Below, piece by piece: positions 33,301 through 44,050 of a DNA stretch of 64,000 nt. Source of the DNA: Steinernema hermaphroditum (Eukaryota; Nematoda; Chromadorea; Rhabditida; Steinernematidae); assembly GCA_030435675.1 (NCBI GenBank), contig CM059624.1, positions 1,698,769-1,762,768 on the forward strand. The letters run 5' to 3'. The notes below the pieces were generated by a model. It saw only the letters and a list, made by a program, of their open reading frames with translations, had not been told where the DNA came from and ran no database searches. Position 1 is the first letter of the stretch. Every line of letters starts with the position of its first letter. The position numbers and the translations under genes were made by a program.

Positions 33301-34117
33301 TGTAATGCGCTTTCAATTCAGTCACTTGCTTCATGCGAGCTGTTAGTTCATAAATGGAAACAAGGCGATGCGATGTGTCTTAAAAAAGCGCTGCCAAGGG
33401 CTCTTGATTATGATGCGGCCATCCCCCTAGGAATGCCGGGGCGGATAATAAATAAATAAGTATTGGAAAGGTATCAAAATTTGAAGAGGCGCTCCCAATG
33501 GGACAGTGCAAATCCCAGCCTATTCCTAATGGAACGGTTAATGTCCTTGAGTCGAAAGCAATAGGGGGCGGTCAAGATCACGAGGTCAGTTGAAACGGAA
33601 TGATGAAGGTACAAATGAATGGAACCGTCACAGCGGATAGCCTGCCTCAGGTAGCCCTCAAACTTGGCGGACAAGTAGTGCCAGAAGACTTCGAACTCGA
33701 AATCTCATGATCTCATCAAGTTGAAAGTTGCAACCTTCAATAAAAAATAATGCAGTTGGATAGTCGGTTGTTGCGTGGTCAAACTGGGAAGCGCTGTAGC
33801 TGAAAATTTTCGGATCTGGAATCGACTCCGCTGCCAGTTATTCCTTTTTAGTTTTCTTTTTTTGTGTGGTCCTCACTAGAGCAGGGGGTGACGAGGAGAC
33901 CATTTTTACTGATCTGATCATCTTTTATGGGGGACATAACACCAATAGAAGAGCACAAATTAATTAAGGGAACATGAAGGGAGACGAGGGGAGAGACGGT
34001 GGTTCGCGGCAGGTCCGCCGGGGTCGTGGGGTGATCTTCCCTCTTCGGTCGGGGGCGGGAGCGAGGCTAACGAGGTGGATCGTCCGGCTACACGGGTCTT
34101 CTGGCTTACAAGAAAAG
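33301..34117. other. Spacer between divergent genes
   Basis: No coding exon was recognised. It presumably contains the promoter of the helicase gene. Confidence 0.4.
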
Positions 34118-34425
34118 GTTCCAAACAGTCACACGTCGATTCCGCTGAAATTTGGCAAGAGGTTAGCATGTCTGAGTGTAGTAAAATCCATCGGTGAATG
34201 GCCTCACAAAACCTCAAAGAAATGGTCGAAAAACTGATATCTTTTGTATCATCAGGGACATCGTGTTTGGGCCTTACAATTACAGAGGACAAAATTCACT
34301 GTGAACTATAGCTCAAACCCACCATTCACCGATTAAACCTATGAAGTTCTGCTACACTCTTGCATGCTAACTTCCATGCAATATTTCAGCCGAATCGGCG
34401 TCGGACAATTTGGGACCTCTCCTTG
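34118..34425. repeat. Foldback repeat, arms about 90 bp
   Basis: The left arm (from GTTCCAAACAGTC, through GCTGAAATTTGGCAAG, GTTAGCATG, GAGTGTAG to ATCGGTGAATGG) is mirrored on the other strand from about 34425 back to 34320 with the same order of blocks. The arms are about 75-80% alike. This is a probable old MITE; a related fragment lies near 11370. Confidence 0.7.
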
Positions 34426-34620
34426 TTAGTTAGTACGAACATCACACTGGAACGATATGGAATTGGTACAATGGTCGTTAGAAGAAAGAGAAGAACGTGG
34501 CGGTGATGTCGCCACACATAGAGCGATGCTTGAAATCACAACGCATCGATTATTAGCACTGCCTAGCCGTTACCAAAAACATTTAACTTCACAGAGAATT
34601 GAGTACCACAGATATCTATT

Positions 34621-35892
34621 ATGTCGCTGCCCACTTTCCTTTGTCACACGTGCTCTAAGACAATATACGGGGAAGTGGTGACGTCACAAGGAGGCAGAAT
34701 GTTCCACAAATACTGCGATGTAAAAAACGACGATCTCATTTCGTTTGAGGACGTCGAATGGGACGGCATCAGTCAACAACCCAAGATAGCTGAAGATTCC
34801 GATGAGATACGGAGACTGAAGAAACTGGTCGAAGACCTGACGAAACAGGTTGACATCTACAAGAAGCGCTATGAGAATATGTGGAAAGTTTATAAGGAAC
34901 TGGCTGGATCTCCCTTTGCTAGTACCGAAAAGCGGGCATCGAGTACGACTGAGAATTCCGTGGCTGATAAGAAAGTTAACATAAGGGACTATTTCGAACC
35001 GCTCCTGGATTTAGCAGATGCTCAATCAAGGTCTCCAGTGCCGACTCCTCCATCACATTTGGCTCGAAATACCAAGGTCGGAGAACCAAACAAAGCTGCT
35101 CAGCAAGCCGGAACGATTCTTGTCCTAGAGGACATTGAGCCTCAAGAAGATCGACTCTTCGAAACCTCTACTAAAGAAGAAGTCAGGACGTCGAAATCGC
35201 CTGATGAAAAGATAGAGAAGCTGGAGGATTTCTTCCGATTTGAGGCAGTTGTGAGTCTGGAATCTGCAGCGACGAATGATCTAATCTCCGAGGAGCCTAA
35301 AGAACACGAATTGAAATCACATGAGAAGATGAGTGACCATAAGGAGGAGGAGGATCTAATCCGATTCGACACGATTTTGGATCTAGAAGATGGTCCCCTA
35401 GAGACGTCACCGTCAAAGGAATCGAGTCTTGAGCTGTCCGACTGGGAGAGTGAACCCAACGAAGAAGGTGAAACGGATGCTGTCAAATATGGATGGGAGC
35501 AAAGCTCAAGGAATTCCGATTCTGGCCACGGATCTAATAACCCAGACGATTCCTCCGATTTCGAATCAGAAGACTCCTCAAAGGTTACCAGTCCAGAAGA
35601 AGACTCCAGCAGCTCTGATGCACCCGACCAGCCAGTTGAACCTCGCCAGAAGCCAAGATTTTCAAGACGAAGGCGTGTCTTCAGATCCCGAAACCAAGAC
35701 CCTCAGAAGAAAATCCAATGTCCAACCGTCGCCGCAATGTACGGCTGGAACAGGAAGGACGCTTTCGATCCAGTCGATTTGAGCCAACCCAAGGAACGCT
35801 ATAATTTTGGTGATGTTTCCGTAAATCGAAGGCGTTATCTAGGAGGGGATGCGGGCGAAATCGACGAATGGGGCGGACCGTTGGATATGTAA
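34621..35892 (+). CDS. Intronless protein with N-terminal CxxC-HxxC finger and coiled coil
   Basis: This 423-aa protein comes from a single exon, unusual among the multi-exon neighbours. Residues 8-32 form a possible zinc site (Cys8, Cys11, His29, Cys32), like half of a LIM or treble-clef finger. A charged coiled coil follows at about 60-100 (DEIRRLKKLVEDLTKQVDIY...). The centre is acidic and Ser/Glu-rich with recurring FEAVVSLE/FDTILDLE-like blocks (about 205-265). The C-terminus is basic and then Arg/Gly/Asp-rich (YGWNRKDAFDPVDL, ending EWGGPLDM). AATAAA lies at 35921. I do not recognise an orthologue. It could be a scaffold or a retrocopy-derived gene; the open frame and well-formed ends argue that it is functional. 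Confidence 0.75.
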   Translation: MSLPTFLCHTCSKTIYGEVVTSQGGRMFHKYCDVKNDDLISFEDVEWDGISQQPKIAEDSDEIRRLKKLVEDLTKQVDIYKKRYENMWKVYKELAGSPFASTEKRASSTTENSVADKKVNIRDYFEPLLDLADAQSRSPVPTPPSHLARNTKVGEPNKAAQQAGTILVLEDIEPQEDRLFETSTKEEVRTSKSPDEKIEKLEDFFRFEAVVSLESAATNDLISEEPKEHELKSHEKMSDHKEEEDLIRFDTILDLEDGPLETSPSKESSLELSDWESEPNEEGETDAVKYGWEQSSRNSDSGHGSNNPDDSSDFESEDSSKVTSPEEDSSSSDAPDQPVEPRQKPRFSRRRRVFRSRNQDPQKKIQCPTVAAMYGWNRKDAFDPVDLSQPKERYNFGDVSVNRRRYLGGDAGEIDEWGGPLDM

Positions 35893-35920
35893 ATGACTTT
35901 CAGTAGTGCTGACAATGGTT

Positions 35921-35926
35921 AATAAA
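35921..35926 (+). terminator. Poly(A) signal AATAAA
   Basis: A canonical signal 29 bases after the stop codon of the intronless gene at 34621-35892. Confidence 0.7.
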
Positions 35927-36718
35927 ATTTGTTTGATGAAAAACAGAATTTGCCATAGAACTTTGAGACGAATCTGATGATCCATGACCCACCCAGCTGT
36001 AGCATCTTTGTGTAGAGCAATTAATCGCGATGGGAAAGAACACGTAAAATACCTATACCATTGTAGTGTCTATGAGGGTGAAGCGCTGCGGGACTGAGAT
36101 CTGTGAATTCTTGCAATTTCTTCAATCGTTTCAATGAGAATTTGAATGGTATTTAGAAGACCGGAAAGCTTTTTTCGATTTTTGGGGAACCGGGCCTTCA
36201 ATCCGAATTGCTCGAACCGGTCTTTAAGGTTCGGAGATGCACCGGAAGTTTGGATTTCATTGGTCGAAAATTCAAATATCGAGCGGCTTGTTGGAATGAT
36301 GGCTTTTTCGAAAAGCGGACGAAATCGATAGTGAACCATTCTTTGAACCGAACAGCAAACAGCAAACCGATAGTGAACCGAGCACTTTCTTCGTCATCAT
36401 TCTTTTACCGGTTACTCACTTTCTGAACCGGTTACCCAAACTCAAGAGCCGCATCTTATTCATGAAAACGCTCCAAAAGCGAAATGATGAATATGCTTGG
36501 CTTTGGGTCCTGCAACGATTTGCTTGTAGTCTTCCTGAGCATTACGGTAGCCTTTCATAATCGCGTTGTTTTCTATTTCCCATTTGGGAGCTGAGTCTAC
36601 CCTGCTTTGTGCCATCAGAAATGCTTTGTTTGGCGCCTTTTCGCTGTATGAATCTACCGTAATTCTCCCGCTTACTGTTAATTTCCAGATAACTCAACGT
36701 TAAGGTCGCCCAGTGGCC
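35927..36718. other. Spacer upstream of BRF1
   Basis: No gene was recognised. A cluster of GAACCGG/ACCGAA-type short repeats lies at about 36200-36435. A likely trans-splice acceptor ATTTCCAG ends near 36688, about 30 bases before the BRF1 ATG. Confidence 0.45.
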
Positions 36719-38672
36719 ATGACACAATGTCCCCACTGTAAATGGGGCGAAGTAGAAGAAGACGCCGCCCGCGGAGAGGCGACGTGCACGAAGTGTGGCA
36801 CCGTGCTGGAAGAGTCGTTCATCGTGTCAGAGGTGACCTTCCAGGAGACAGCCGGCGGCGGCTCCGGCCTCATCGGGCAGTTCGTCAGCGTGGACCGCCC
36901 CCAGCCGACCACCCTGCAGGGTATCAAGGGTCTTGTGACTCAGGACTCTCGCGAAATCACCTACTACAAGGGCAAAAAGATCATGCTCGAGGTAATCCGC
37001 TGCGAGTACGCTCGATCTGACGCGTTTTCAGATCGCCAGCCAGCTCAGCATCAAGCGGAATTGCGTGGACACGGCGTTCAATCTCTACAAGATGTGCGTG
37101 TGCAGGAATCTCACCAGAGGGCGCCAGCGCCTGCACGTGGCGGCCGCTTGTCTCTACATGACGTGCCGCCTGGAGAACATTCCGCATCTGCTGCTCGATT
37201 TCAGCGACGTCACTCAGGTTGGAGACAAGTCGCATATGTGGCGACGGTAATTGTCGTTCAGGTCAACGTGTACGATCTCGGGCGCACCCTCAGCTGCCTG
37301 GCGCGGGCCCTACACATCAATTTGCCGAACACGGACCCTTGCCTGTACATCCTCAGATTCGCCGTGATGCTCGATTTCGGAGAGAAGCAGCGCGACGTAC
37401 GCTGTCCTTATCGTTCCGCATTCGCTGAACACGGTGCATTTCAGGTTGTTTCACTGTCGACCCGCATCGTGCAGCGGATGAAACGGGACTGGATGAGCAC
37501 CGGACGTCGGCCCACGGGTATCTGCGGGGCGGCGCTGCTGCTCGCGGCGCGTTCGTACAACTTCAACAGAACTGTTAACGACATCGTGCGGATCGTCCAC
37601 GTCAGCGAGTCCGTCGTCCGCAAGCGGCTCTATGAATTTAGCCGTACTCCCTCCGCCAACGTCACCATCGACGAGTTTAACTCTATCGATTTGGTAAGGA
37701 CCGTTCCTTGTATAGATCGCTCACCTTCTGCTCTAGGAGCAGGCCGAAGATCCACCCGCATACCGCGAAGCACGGCGGAGAGCCCGTGAGAAGCTGAAGA
37801 TCGCCGAAGAAGAGAAGTGCGAAAAGGCCGAAAAAGAGGTTATTTGAGAGCTTAGAGTTCTGGACTGAAATGCTTCTTTTCAGATAGCCAAGGTCGAAAC
37901 TGAACTCGAAAAGGCGTTGGAGGTGAAGCGGAAGGAAAGGTTCCGGCACAACGCCTACGCGAAGTTGTTCATGGACAAGACTCTCGGCTTCGATGAGTCG
38001 CTCATTCCCATCTCCGAGCAGCCCACATCGCCCAAAGCTGACGAGGAGGACCGATTGGCCGAGCACGCCGTCCAGAACGAATTCGTCGACTACATCTACA
38101 AGTTTTCTATGGAGGAAGAGGGCCCCTCGACAAGTAGCTCCACAGCCTCACTGAACAATACGACCTATGCGAGGCCCTCCACTTACTCCCTTGGCTTGCA
38201 CAAAGTGGAAAAGACAGATCCCTTTGATGACAGTCAGGATCTACACGCGGAAGACGACGGTGAACTTGATCTCGAAGGTTTGAGCATTCTCATCCACACG
38301 GCTATTGATCTGCTTCTAGGAATCGATGACCGCGAAATCGACACTTATTTGCTCTCCGAGAAGGAAGCGAAGCTGAAAGAGAAGTACTGGATGAAGATGA
38401 ACGGCGAACACATGGCGCGGGTGGAGAAGCGGAAACGGGAAAAGGAGGAAGAGAAGATGGCGAAGGAGGAGGACGGTCCGAAACCCAAGCAGAAAGTGTT
38501 CCGGCGGAAAGAGATCATCGCGAGCACTGCCCAAGAGGCCATGGAGAAGGTCATCATCGTAAGTTCGGCATTGAGTGTTTCGGCTCTAACGGCGCTCTTC
38601 CAGGAGAAGAAGCTGTCCAACAAGATCAATTTCGACGTTCTGAGGTCCGTGGAGTGCAATTTCTCCCAGTGA
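36719..38672 (+). CDS. brf-1: Transcription factor IIIB subunit BRF1
   Basis: BRF1 recruits RNA polymerase III to tRNA and 5S genes. The eight exons are 36719-36991, 37032-37217, 37262-37396, 37445-37693, 37737-37838, 37884-38277, 38320-38558 and 38604-38672, giving 548 aa. The zinc ribbon has Cys4, Cys7, Cys23 and Cys26. Two cyclin folds follow (SQLSIKRNCVDTAFNLYKMC...; RIVQRMKRDWMSTGRRPTGI). The BRF homology block reads GIDDREIDTYLLSEKEAKLK and continues WMKMNGEHM. A coiled, charged linker joins the parts. Two introns (38278-38319, 42 nt; 38559-38603, 45 nt) are multiples of three without stop codons, so they look like coding sequence; family alignment (DLEG|IDD) shows the first is an intron. 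Human BRF1 is longer (about 677 aa). Confidence 0.94.
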
Positions 38673-39148
38673 TGACGAAGACTGTTGACTTGTTACGCTA
38701 ATCACATTTGTTATATCACCTAGTCAGTTTATTGAACCAGTAAAGAGCATTAATAGATTCGAAGTAGTCTTTGTTTGTGGTGGATGAGAGCCTTGGAGGT
38801 GCTAAGGCCTTGGCAATAGTCGTTGAAATAACATAAAATATCTCTGTGGACGCAAGATCCTTACTCTAATCATTGCTCTCAATTCCTCGAAAAGTTGCTG
38901 CCCAAAAATCGAAATATCTGGTTTCGGCACCATCATGGTTACATTAGTATCTTCGTCACGATGTTCTGCGCAATGCTGACCGTGATCGCCGTTTGAAACC
39001 AAGTATATCATCGGGATTGGTTACTCAGTTGCCAAGAAAGAGAAGTAGGGTCATGCGAATAACCTCATCGGATGGACATAGGTACAATAATATATATTCC
39101 TAGCAGTTGAACAAACAATATAATATCCCAACAAACAATACAAAGTGG
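38673..39148. other. Convergent spacer between BRF1 and haspin
   Basis: This holds the 3' regions of two convergent genes. No exact AATAAA was seen for either gene, and no other feature is supported. Confidence 0.5.
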
Positions 39149-41229
39149 TCACTGTACTAACGACAAAATAGGCGCGAAGCCGCTGGATGCGACGTACTCG
39201 GCCAGCGTCTTCCGCGTCAGCATGTTCTTCATGGCATCTCTGAACCGCTGCAGTGTCCTCGTATTCGATTCGTGCAGCTTCTTCATGATGTAGTGCGTCC
39301 AGAGGAGATTTGTATACGGCGAAAATTTCCTCCAGTCCTTGCTGAAATGGCGGGCTTTGGATATGGTTGACCATGAAGGCACTCACTTATTGTGCTGTTG
39401 CATGATTCGGTACACGTCGAACTGGTAGTCGCCGGTTCCTTTGAAGAGGCACGGGTCACTTTCAAGATCGAAGAAGATCTCTGTGCGATCTGAAGCATCT
39501 TCAAAATAACCTAAGATCAAAGTACGACACTAGAGACCTTTTCTCATTCGCGAGATTGTGAAATCGATGATGCTGACCTTCACGCCATGCGTTTCCACGT
39601 GGTACGGATTTCCACCCAACATGTAGCTGAAAGCATCGCATGTAAAAGAGATTTCGAGTACTGAACCCCACCTGACCACCTTTCGGTCTGTCCTATCGAC
39701 CATGACGTTGCCGACGTGCATATCACGGTGCTCGAACTCTAGCTGTTCTTCGGCTACCATGAGGCTGAACGCGAGCTGACTGACGATCGAGGCTGCTTCC
39801 TTCAGTTTCTTCACCTAAACGGGCACAGCGTGAGCAGACCGTAATGAATTACAAGCAGACTACCTTGAAACTCTCAAGATCTGTCCCAGCAAAGCCGAGG
39901 AACATCACTATGTAGAACTGATCGGGGGAGGAGTACTGATCTGGCGCGTCATTTTCAGTTTCTCGGCACTCTTTGTACTCATTCCACGCGCGCTTCAAGC
40001 TCTCCGGGTACTCTCCTTGCACGACCATGACATCCATGAGTTCGATAAAGCCATCCGTTTGGTTCAGCACTCCATCGCGCAGCTCGGAGAGTTCTCTGGT
40101 AATCACTATCTCTGGAATCAGCTGACTGGAGGACGGGAGCTCGTCGCCATTGAAGAGCTTGCCGGATGGCTCTGACTCAAGACCTCGGAATGGAATCACC
40201 TGAAAAGGCGTCCTGAGAAGCAGCTATCGGCTGTGCAATCCTACTTTCATAGCCGCAGAATGTCCTTTGTGAAGTACCTGATACACTTCCCCATAGGCGC
40301 CTTCCCCGAGTTTCGAATCTATCTGCCTGAATACCCGAAATGAATGATAACTTTCAGGTGTGCACACGTGCCAGTCACGGTCAACTTCACCGAAAAAATA
40401 CACTTCTTCTTGCCTACAAACGAACAAGAGTTTGTGGAGCCAGTCGCTTGGTCCAACGAAGCCGTTCAACTGGAAATACTCTTCTGGAATCACCTTCTGT
40501 TCCGTTTCTGATAGCGCCCGAGAAACGCGTGTAGGAGTGCGCTGAGGGGGTGTTTGTGGAACGGTCTCCACCTCCGAAGATGAGCCTGGGAGCACGGAAC
40601 ACTCCAGTTGCGAACCGGCCAGAGTCGCCAGCCTTGACGTGTGCAAGACGGTGAAGTTGGCCCAGTCTTCGATGAGATCTACAACTGCGCTTATGAGCAA
40701 AAGCTTGAATACGTCAAGTGCCACACCATCTTTCAGGGGTTTCTTCTGCTTGCGCTGCGATGATCTCTTCGATGATGCGCAATCCTTCTTTCATATTGTT
40801 GTGCGCCTTCAGTGCTCGTAGGTCGCCGATCCTCTTGCGCTCTTGTTCGCAGTTCCGATGGTACGTATCGGCAGATTCGACTTCAAAGGCGATCATATTC
40901 TTGAGCCGTTCGATGTCCTGTTTCCTCTCTTCTTGCTGCTGGAGCACTCTCTGCCTTGCCGCCTCTCCGTTGTCATCTTCTTCACTGCGGCGCTTGCCTA
41001 CTCGGCGCCGCTTATCACTCTGAATTCAAAAACATCAAAATTTATTGGCAAAAAGTAAACAATTTACCCCGTTTTGTTCAAAAAACCGTGACAGCGTTCT
41101 GGCGGCAGATAAGTGGACGTTACTGCCGACGGTGCGCTGCCATCGCTCCAGCTCTGCGACGCTGTCCACAATGACAGTCGACGTGCCGTGGATCTTACGC
41201 TTGCGAAGTCTGCTTGATGTGGAGTGCAT
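39149..41229 (-). CDS. hasp-1: Haspin-family protein kinase
   Basis: Haspin phosphorylates histone H3 Thr3 in mitosis. The minus-strand exons are 41229-41068, 41019-40725, 40678-40245, 40199-39864, 39814-39672, 39626-39538, 39510-39387 and 39341-39149, giving 591 aa. Kinase features include the Gly loop LGEGAYGEVY (from residue 276), Lys297 (AAMK), HRDMHVGN (Asp440), the haspin-type SIIDFT (Asp478; other haspins have DYT in place of DFG) and the C-terminal block FFDLESDPCLFKGTGDYQFD, typical of the family. The N-terminal 150 residues carry a basic segment (KRRRVGKRR) and a Glu/Gln/Arg coiled coil. The join between exons 2 and 3 (46-nt intron, GT|GGCA...TTGTAG) is the least certain; if wrong, the coiled-coil part could be a separate small gene. 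An acceptor GATTTCCAG precedes the ATG by five bases. Confidence 0.88.
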
Positions 41230-41699
41230 CTGATCTGGAAATCACAGTCAATTTCAACGCTACAAGCAGGAAATGAACACGGTATGAGTGACGAGGAAAG
41301 CACGTCTCTACAAAGTGGAGCGATCGATCGTTTTTTTTTCACACGACAAATCAAATAAGGCGTTTCAGTTCCTTCCTAGAGACGAGACGTTTTGTCTCAT
41401 TCTGCGAAAGATCGTTACAGTCGACGGACGAGACTAAAACGGTCGGCTGCATCCTACCAAATGCATACCGAAAATTGCGTCTCAAGTAGTTCGTCGCATG
41501 GACAGGCATATTCCAAAGTTGCCAAACACTCTTCATCGAAAATACGGCAGTTCAGCTCACTCCAAGACAGTAGAGTCTCATCCTGCAAAAAAAGCCGTCC
41601 ACATTCCATTGGTTGCAGGCGTAATCGTCTGATGTCACCACAGACGAGACAATGTATCCACTAGACACACTGAGACGTCGTCGAATTGTCTCAAGGCGC
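41230..41699. other. Spacer upstream of haspin
   Basis: No gene was recognised. Repeated GTCTC/GAGAC words occur at about 41270-41690, with no clear boundaries. Confidence 0.4.
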
Positions 41700-41848
41700 G
41701 TTCACGAACCCCCCGACGCGACGCGACACGACGCGATCACAGCCGATCACTGCCGATCGATGTTCACGAACGCACCGACGCGACGTCTGCCGACGGTCGG
41801 GCGACCGTCGTGTCGCGTCGCGTCGGGCCACAATTGGCGTTCGTGAAC
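41700..41848. mobile_element. MITE-like foldback element, copy 1
   Basis: The termini GTTCACGAAC (41700) and GTTCGTGAAC (ending 41848) are inverted and are followed inward by (GACGC)n-like tracts: CCGACGCGACGCGAC on the left and GTCGCGTCGCGTCGG on the right. An internal GTTCACGAAC at about 41761 suggests nesting. The element is 149 bp and non-coding. The same ends occur at 43876-44050. Confidence 0.82.
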
Positions 41849-42044
41849 ACCTATTCACGAGTGCCACCCGCCGACGGTCGGCCGACGATCGGCTCAAACC
41901 CTACCACGAGCCGAAACCCATCCATTCCCTGTAGGCCGCAATATATACTAGGGACAATTCCGACCGTTCGCGGGGAGCGCTAGCAGACGACGAGAGAGAA
42001 AATCCGATGCCCTCTAAGTGGCACCGGCAGTTTTGCCCTGAACG

Positions 42045-42134
42045 ATCAATAACTACGGTATCTCGTTATTTTTCTTTTTTCTCTGACAACGGGATTTCAA
42101 AAAAGAAAAATAATGAGATACCGTAGTTATTGAT
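42045..42134. repeat. Near-perfect hairpin, 36-bp arms
   Basis: The left arm 42045-42080 (ATCAATAACTACGGTATCTC...) and right arm 42099-42134 differ at one position and enclose an 18-nt loop. It may be a small MITE, a cruciform-forming site or a precursor-like RNA hairpin. Confidence 0.9.
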
Positions 42135-42368
42135 ATTTCAGGGGTGGCCACATCGGGAATATTGGTTTCCTCGGCAAAGCCTTCCAGAAAGCCGTTTAAG
42201 TTTAGGAACAGCAGCTTTTGGAGATTGTCGGCTGTCGTCGACCTTCGGCGATTAGCCAGTGTCAGTGATGCCGGCGAAAAGAGCCGCTCACGTCCGGCAT
42301 GAACAGTGTTTTAAGGCCGAGTTTTGGGTCGAGTTTTGCCAAAAACTCAAAACTCAAAAGTTGCGCAG

Positions 42369-42898
42369 CCCTGGTGGAGATTATGGGAAGGTTCCGCGGA
42401 TGGGTAAATTCCGCGGATGGTAAATTCCGCGGACTTTCAAAATATTCGTTCGGTTATTATAGCTCTTGTTAGCCTTCATTTCTTGCAGAAATTTTCTACG
42501 ATGCATCAGGTTATACACTTTGGGATATCCAAATGAATACAGAACTCCATAATTTGGAATCTAGGTCAGAAGTACTAGGATATCAGCGAAGCTGTTAAGA
42601 CAACAGGGCTCGCCCTTCGGGCTCGCGTTAAATCAACAGGCACAGTCCTAAGCCGGAGCCTAAGCCGGAGAATAAGCTAAGCCTAAATGTTCCAGAAAAT
42701 GAATACAGAGCTCGCCTGCGGCTCGCTCGCAGCCTAAATTTGTAGGGATACATGGTCCTACGTTCGCTTTGAGCACGTTTGGAATCCAACGAGTCCGCGG
42801 AATTTACCCACTCCGCGGAATTTACCCTTTTACACTACGCGGAATTTTCCATCCGCAGAATTTACCATCCGCGAAATTTACCCGATACCCCTGGTGGA
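42369..42898. mobile_element. TIR element with TTCCGCGGA ends and 10-bp flanking repeat
   Basis: Repeated TTCCGCGGAT/AAATTCCGCGGA words at 42391-42433 face their reverse complements at 42793-42880 (CCGCGGAATTTACCC, four diverged units). CCCTGGTGGA flanks the block on both sides (42369-42378 and 42889-42898), which looks like a target-site duplication. There is no transposase inside. It has the character of a non-autonomous DNA transposon with multiple subterminal repeats. Confidence 0.7.
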
Positions 42899-42967
42899 CA
42901 CTCTTTTCCTCCTCCTCCCCACTCAAGAAGGAACCTATCATGCGAACCTAACACCGAAGATCGGTGA

Positions 42968-43390
42968 AATCCCCTATATAAAAACGGAGAACCGACGGGT
43001 CCGTTGGTCTGTTTGTGTGTGTGTGTGTGTGTTTTTCCGTGAGCACGGGGAAAACACCCACACAAATTAAGGACCCCGAGGGGAACCGAACCCGACCGCT
43101 TACAAACTGAGAACGTTCGCAATGATGGTAGTGCTTTACTTCCGCTATGTCTCTGGCGATGCCAGGTTTTTGCAGTTTTTAGCGATTTTTTTGCCTATTT
43201 TGTAACCAGAAGAGATGTCAGTTCGAGTTTCCTGAAATTTTACAGTTTTTTTCGCCCACTTAAGCCATTTACATGAGCGCCAATCTTGCCGGCCGCAGGG
43301 CTATGGTGCCTTGCCGCCCGCAGGGCTATGGGCTACATGGCTTTTAGTACCTGGAGGGCGCGAATTTGCGCGCAGCCGCGTTTATTAGCG
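42968..43390. repeat. Left arm of a large inverted repeat
   Basis: This arm matches the reverse complement of 45555-45972. Shared blocks in order are CCCCTATATA, GGAGAACCGACGGGTCCGTT, a (GT)n run, CCGTG-GCACGG, AACACCCACACAAA, AGGACCCCGAG, AACGTTCGCAATGA, GTGCTTTACTTCC, GCCGCCCGCAGGGCTA and AGTACCTGGAGGGCGCGAA. The middle is more diverged than the ends. Confidence 0.88.
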
Positions 43391-43875
43391 TAAATTACCC
43401 TTCTGTGGCGATTCCCAACTTAACCGAATGTGCGAATTTTCCCGACTATGACCTGTTATCAGTGAGTCGAACCTACGACATTTACGAAACTTTTCTCGTA
43501 TCTCTAAAAAGTTCTAAAATCACCTATTCAAGGTCCTCACAAATGGGTACGAACATGCGGCATTTCCTAATTTTGACCCGACCGAACCTGCGAATGCTCC
43601 TAGAAGAGGTCACAGTTGCCAACCATGACCAAATCCACTTAAACATGAGAAGTTCCCCAACGTGGAGAGTCATGGCCATAAGCTCATCGATGACCAGCGT
43701 CGTCAAGCAAAAAATTCGTTTCGGGCTGAAAATCGGTGTCTATGCACCATGGGTAACCTGTAGACATCAAAAAATTCAGACCTCGCACAAGGCATCCGCC
43801 GAGAATTTCAAACCGTTTTGATATTTTGGATCATAAGGCAAAATCGCGTCGGCCGACGGTCGGCCGACCATGAGT
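43391..43875. other. Interior of the inverted-repeat cassette, no gene seen
   Basis: A 151-codon plus-strand frame spans 43366-43821 but lacks recognisable domains. Its first part lies in the repeat arm, so I do not call it a gene. Confidence 0.4.
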
Positions 43876-44050
43876 GTTCACGAACCTTCCGACGCGACGC
43901 GACGCGACGTCGGCCGACAGTCGCACGACGTCGTGTCGGCTGACGATCGGCGCGTTCGTGAACACCCGTCCACGAATGTCAGATCGCGTCGCGTCGCGTC
44001 GCGTCGTGTCGTGTCGCGTCGTGTCGCGTCGCGTCGGAAGGTTCGTGAAC
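43876..44050. mobile_element. MITE-like foldback element, copy 2
   Basis: This copy has the same GTTCACGAAC / GTTCGTGAAC termini as copy 1 at 41700-41848. The first 25 bases on each side are exact reverse complements (CCTTCCGACGCGACGCGAC / GTCGCGTCGCGTCGGAAGG). The interior holds a (GTCGC/GTCGT)n tract. Length is 175 bp. Confidence 0.85.

Noticed and set aside
43366..43821. 151-codon plus-strand frame in the inverted-repeat cassette
   Set aside because: It begins inside the repeat arm and has no domain; the matching part of the other arm does not keep the frame.
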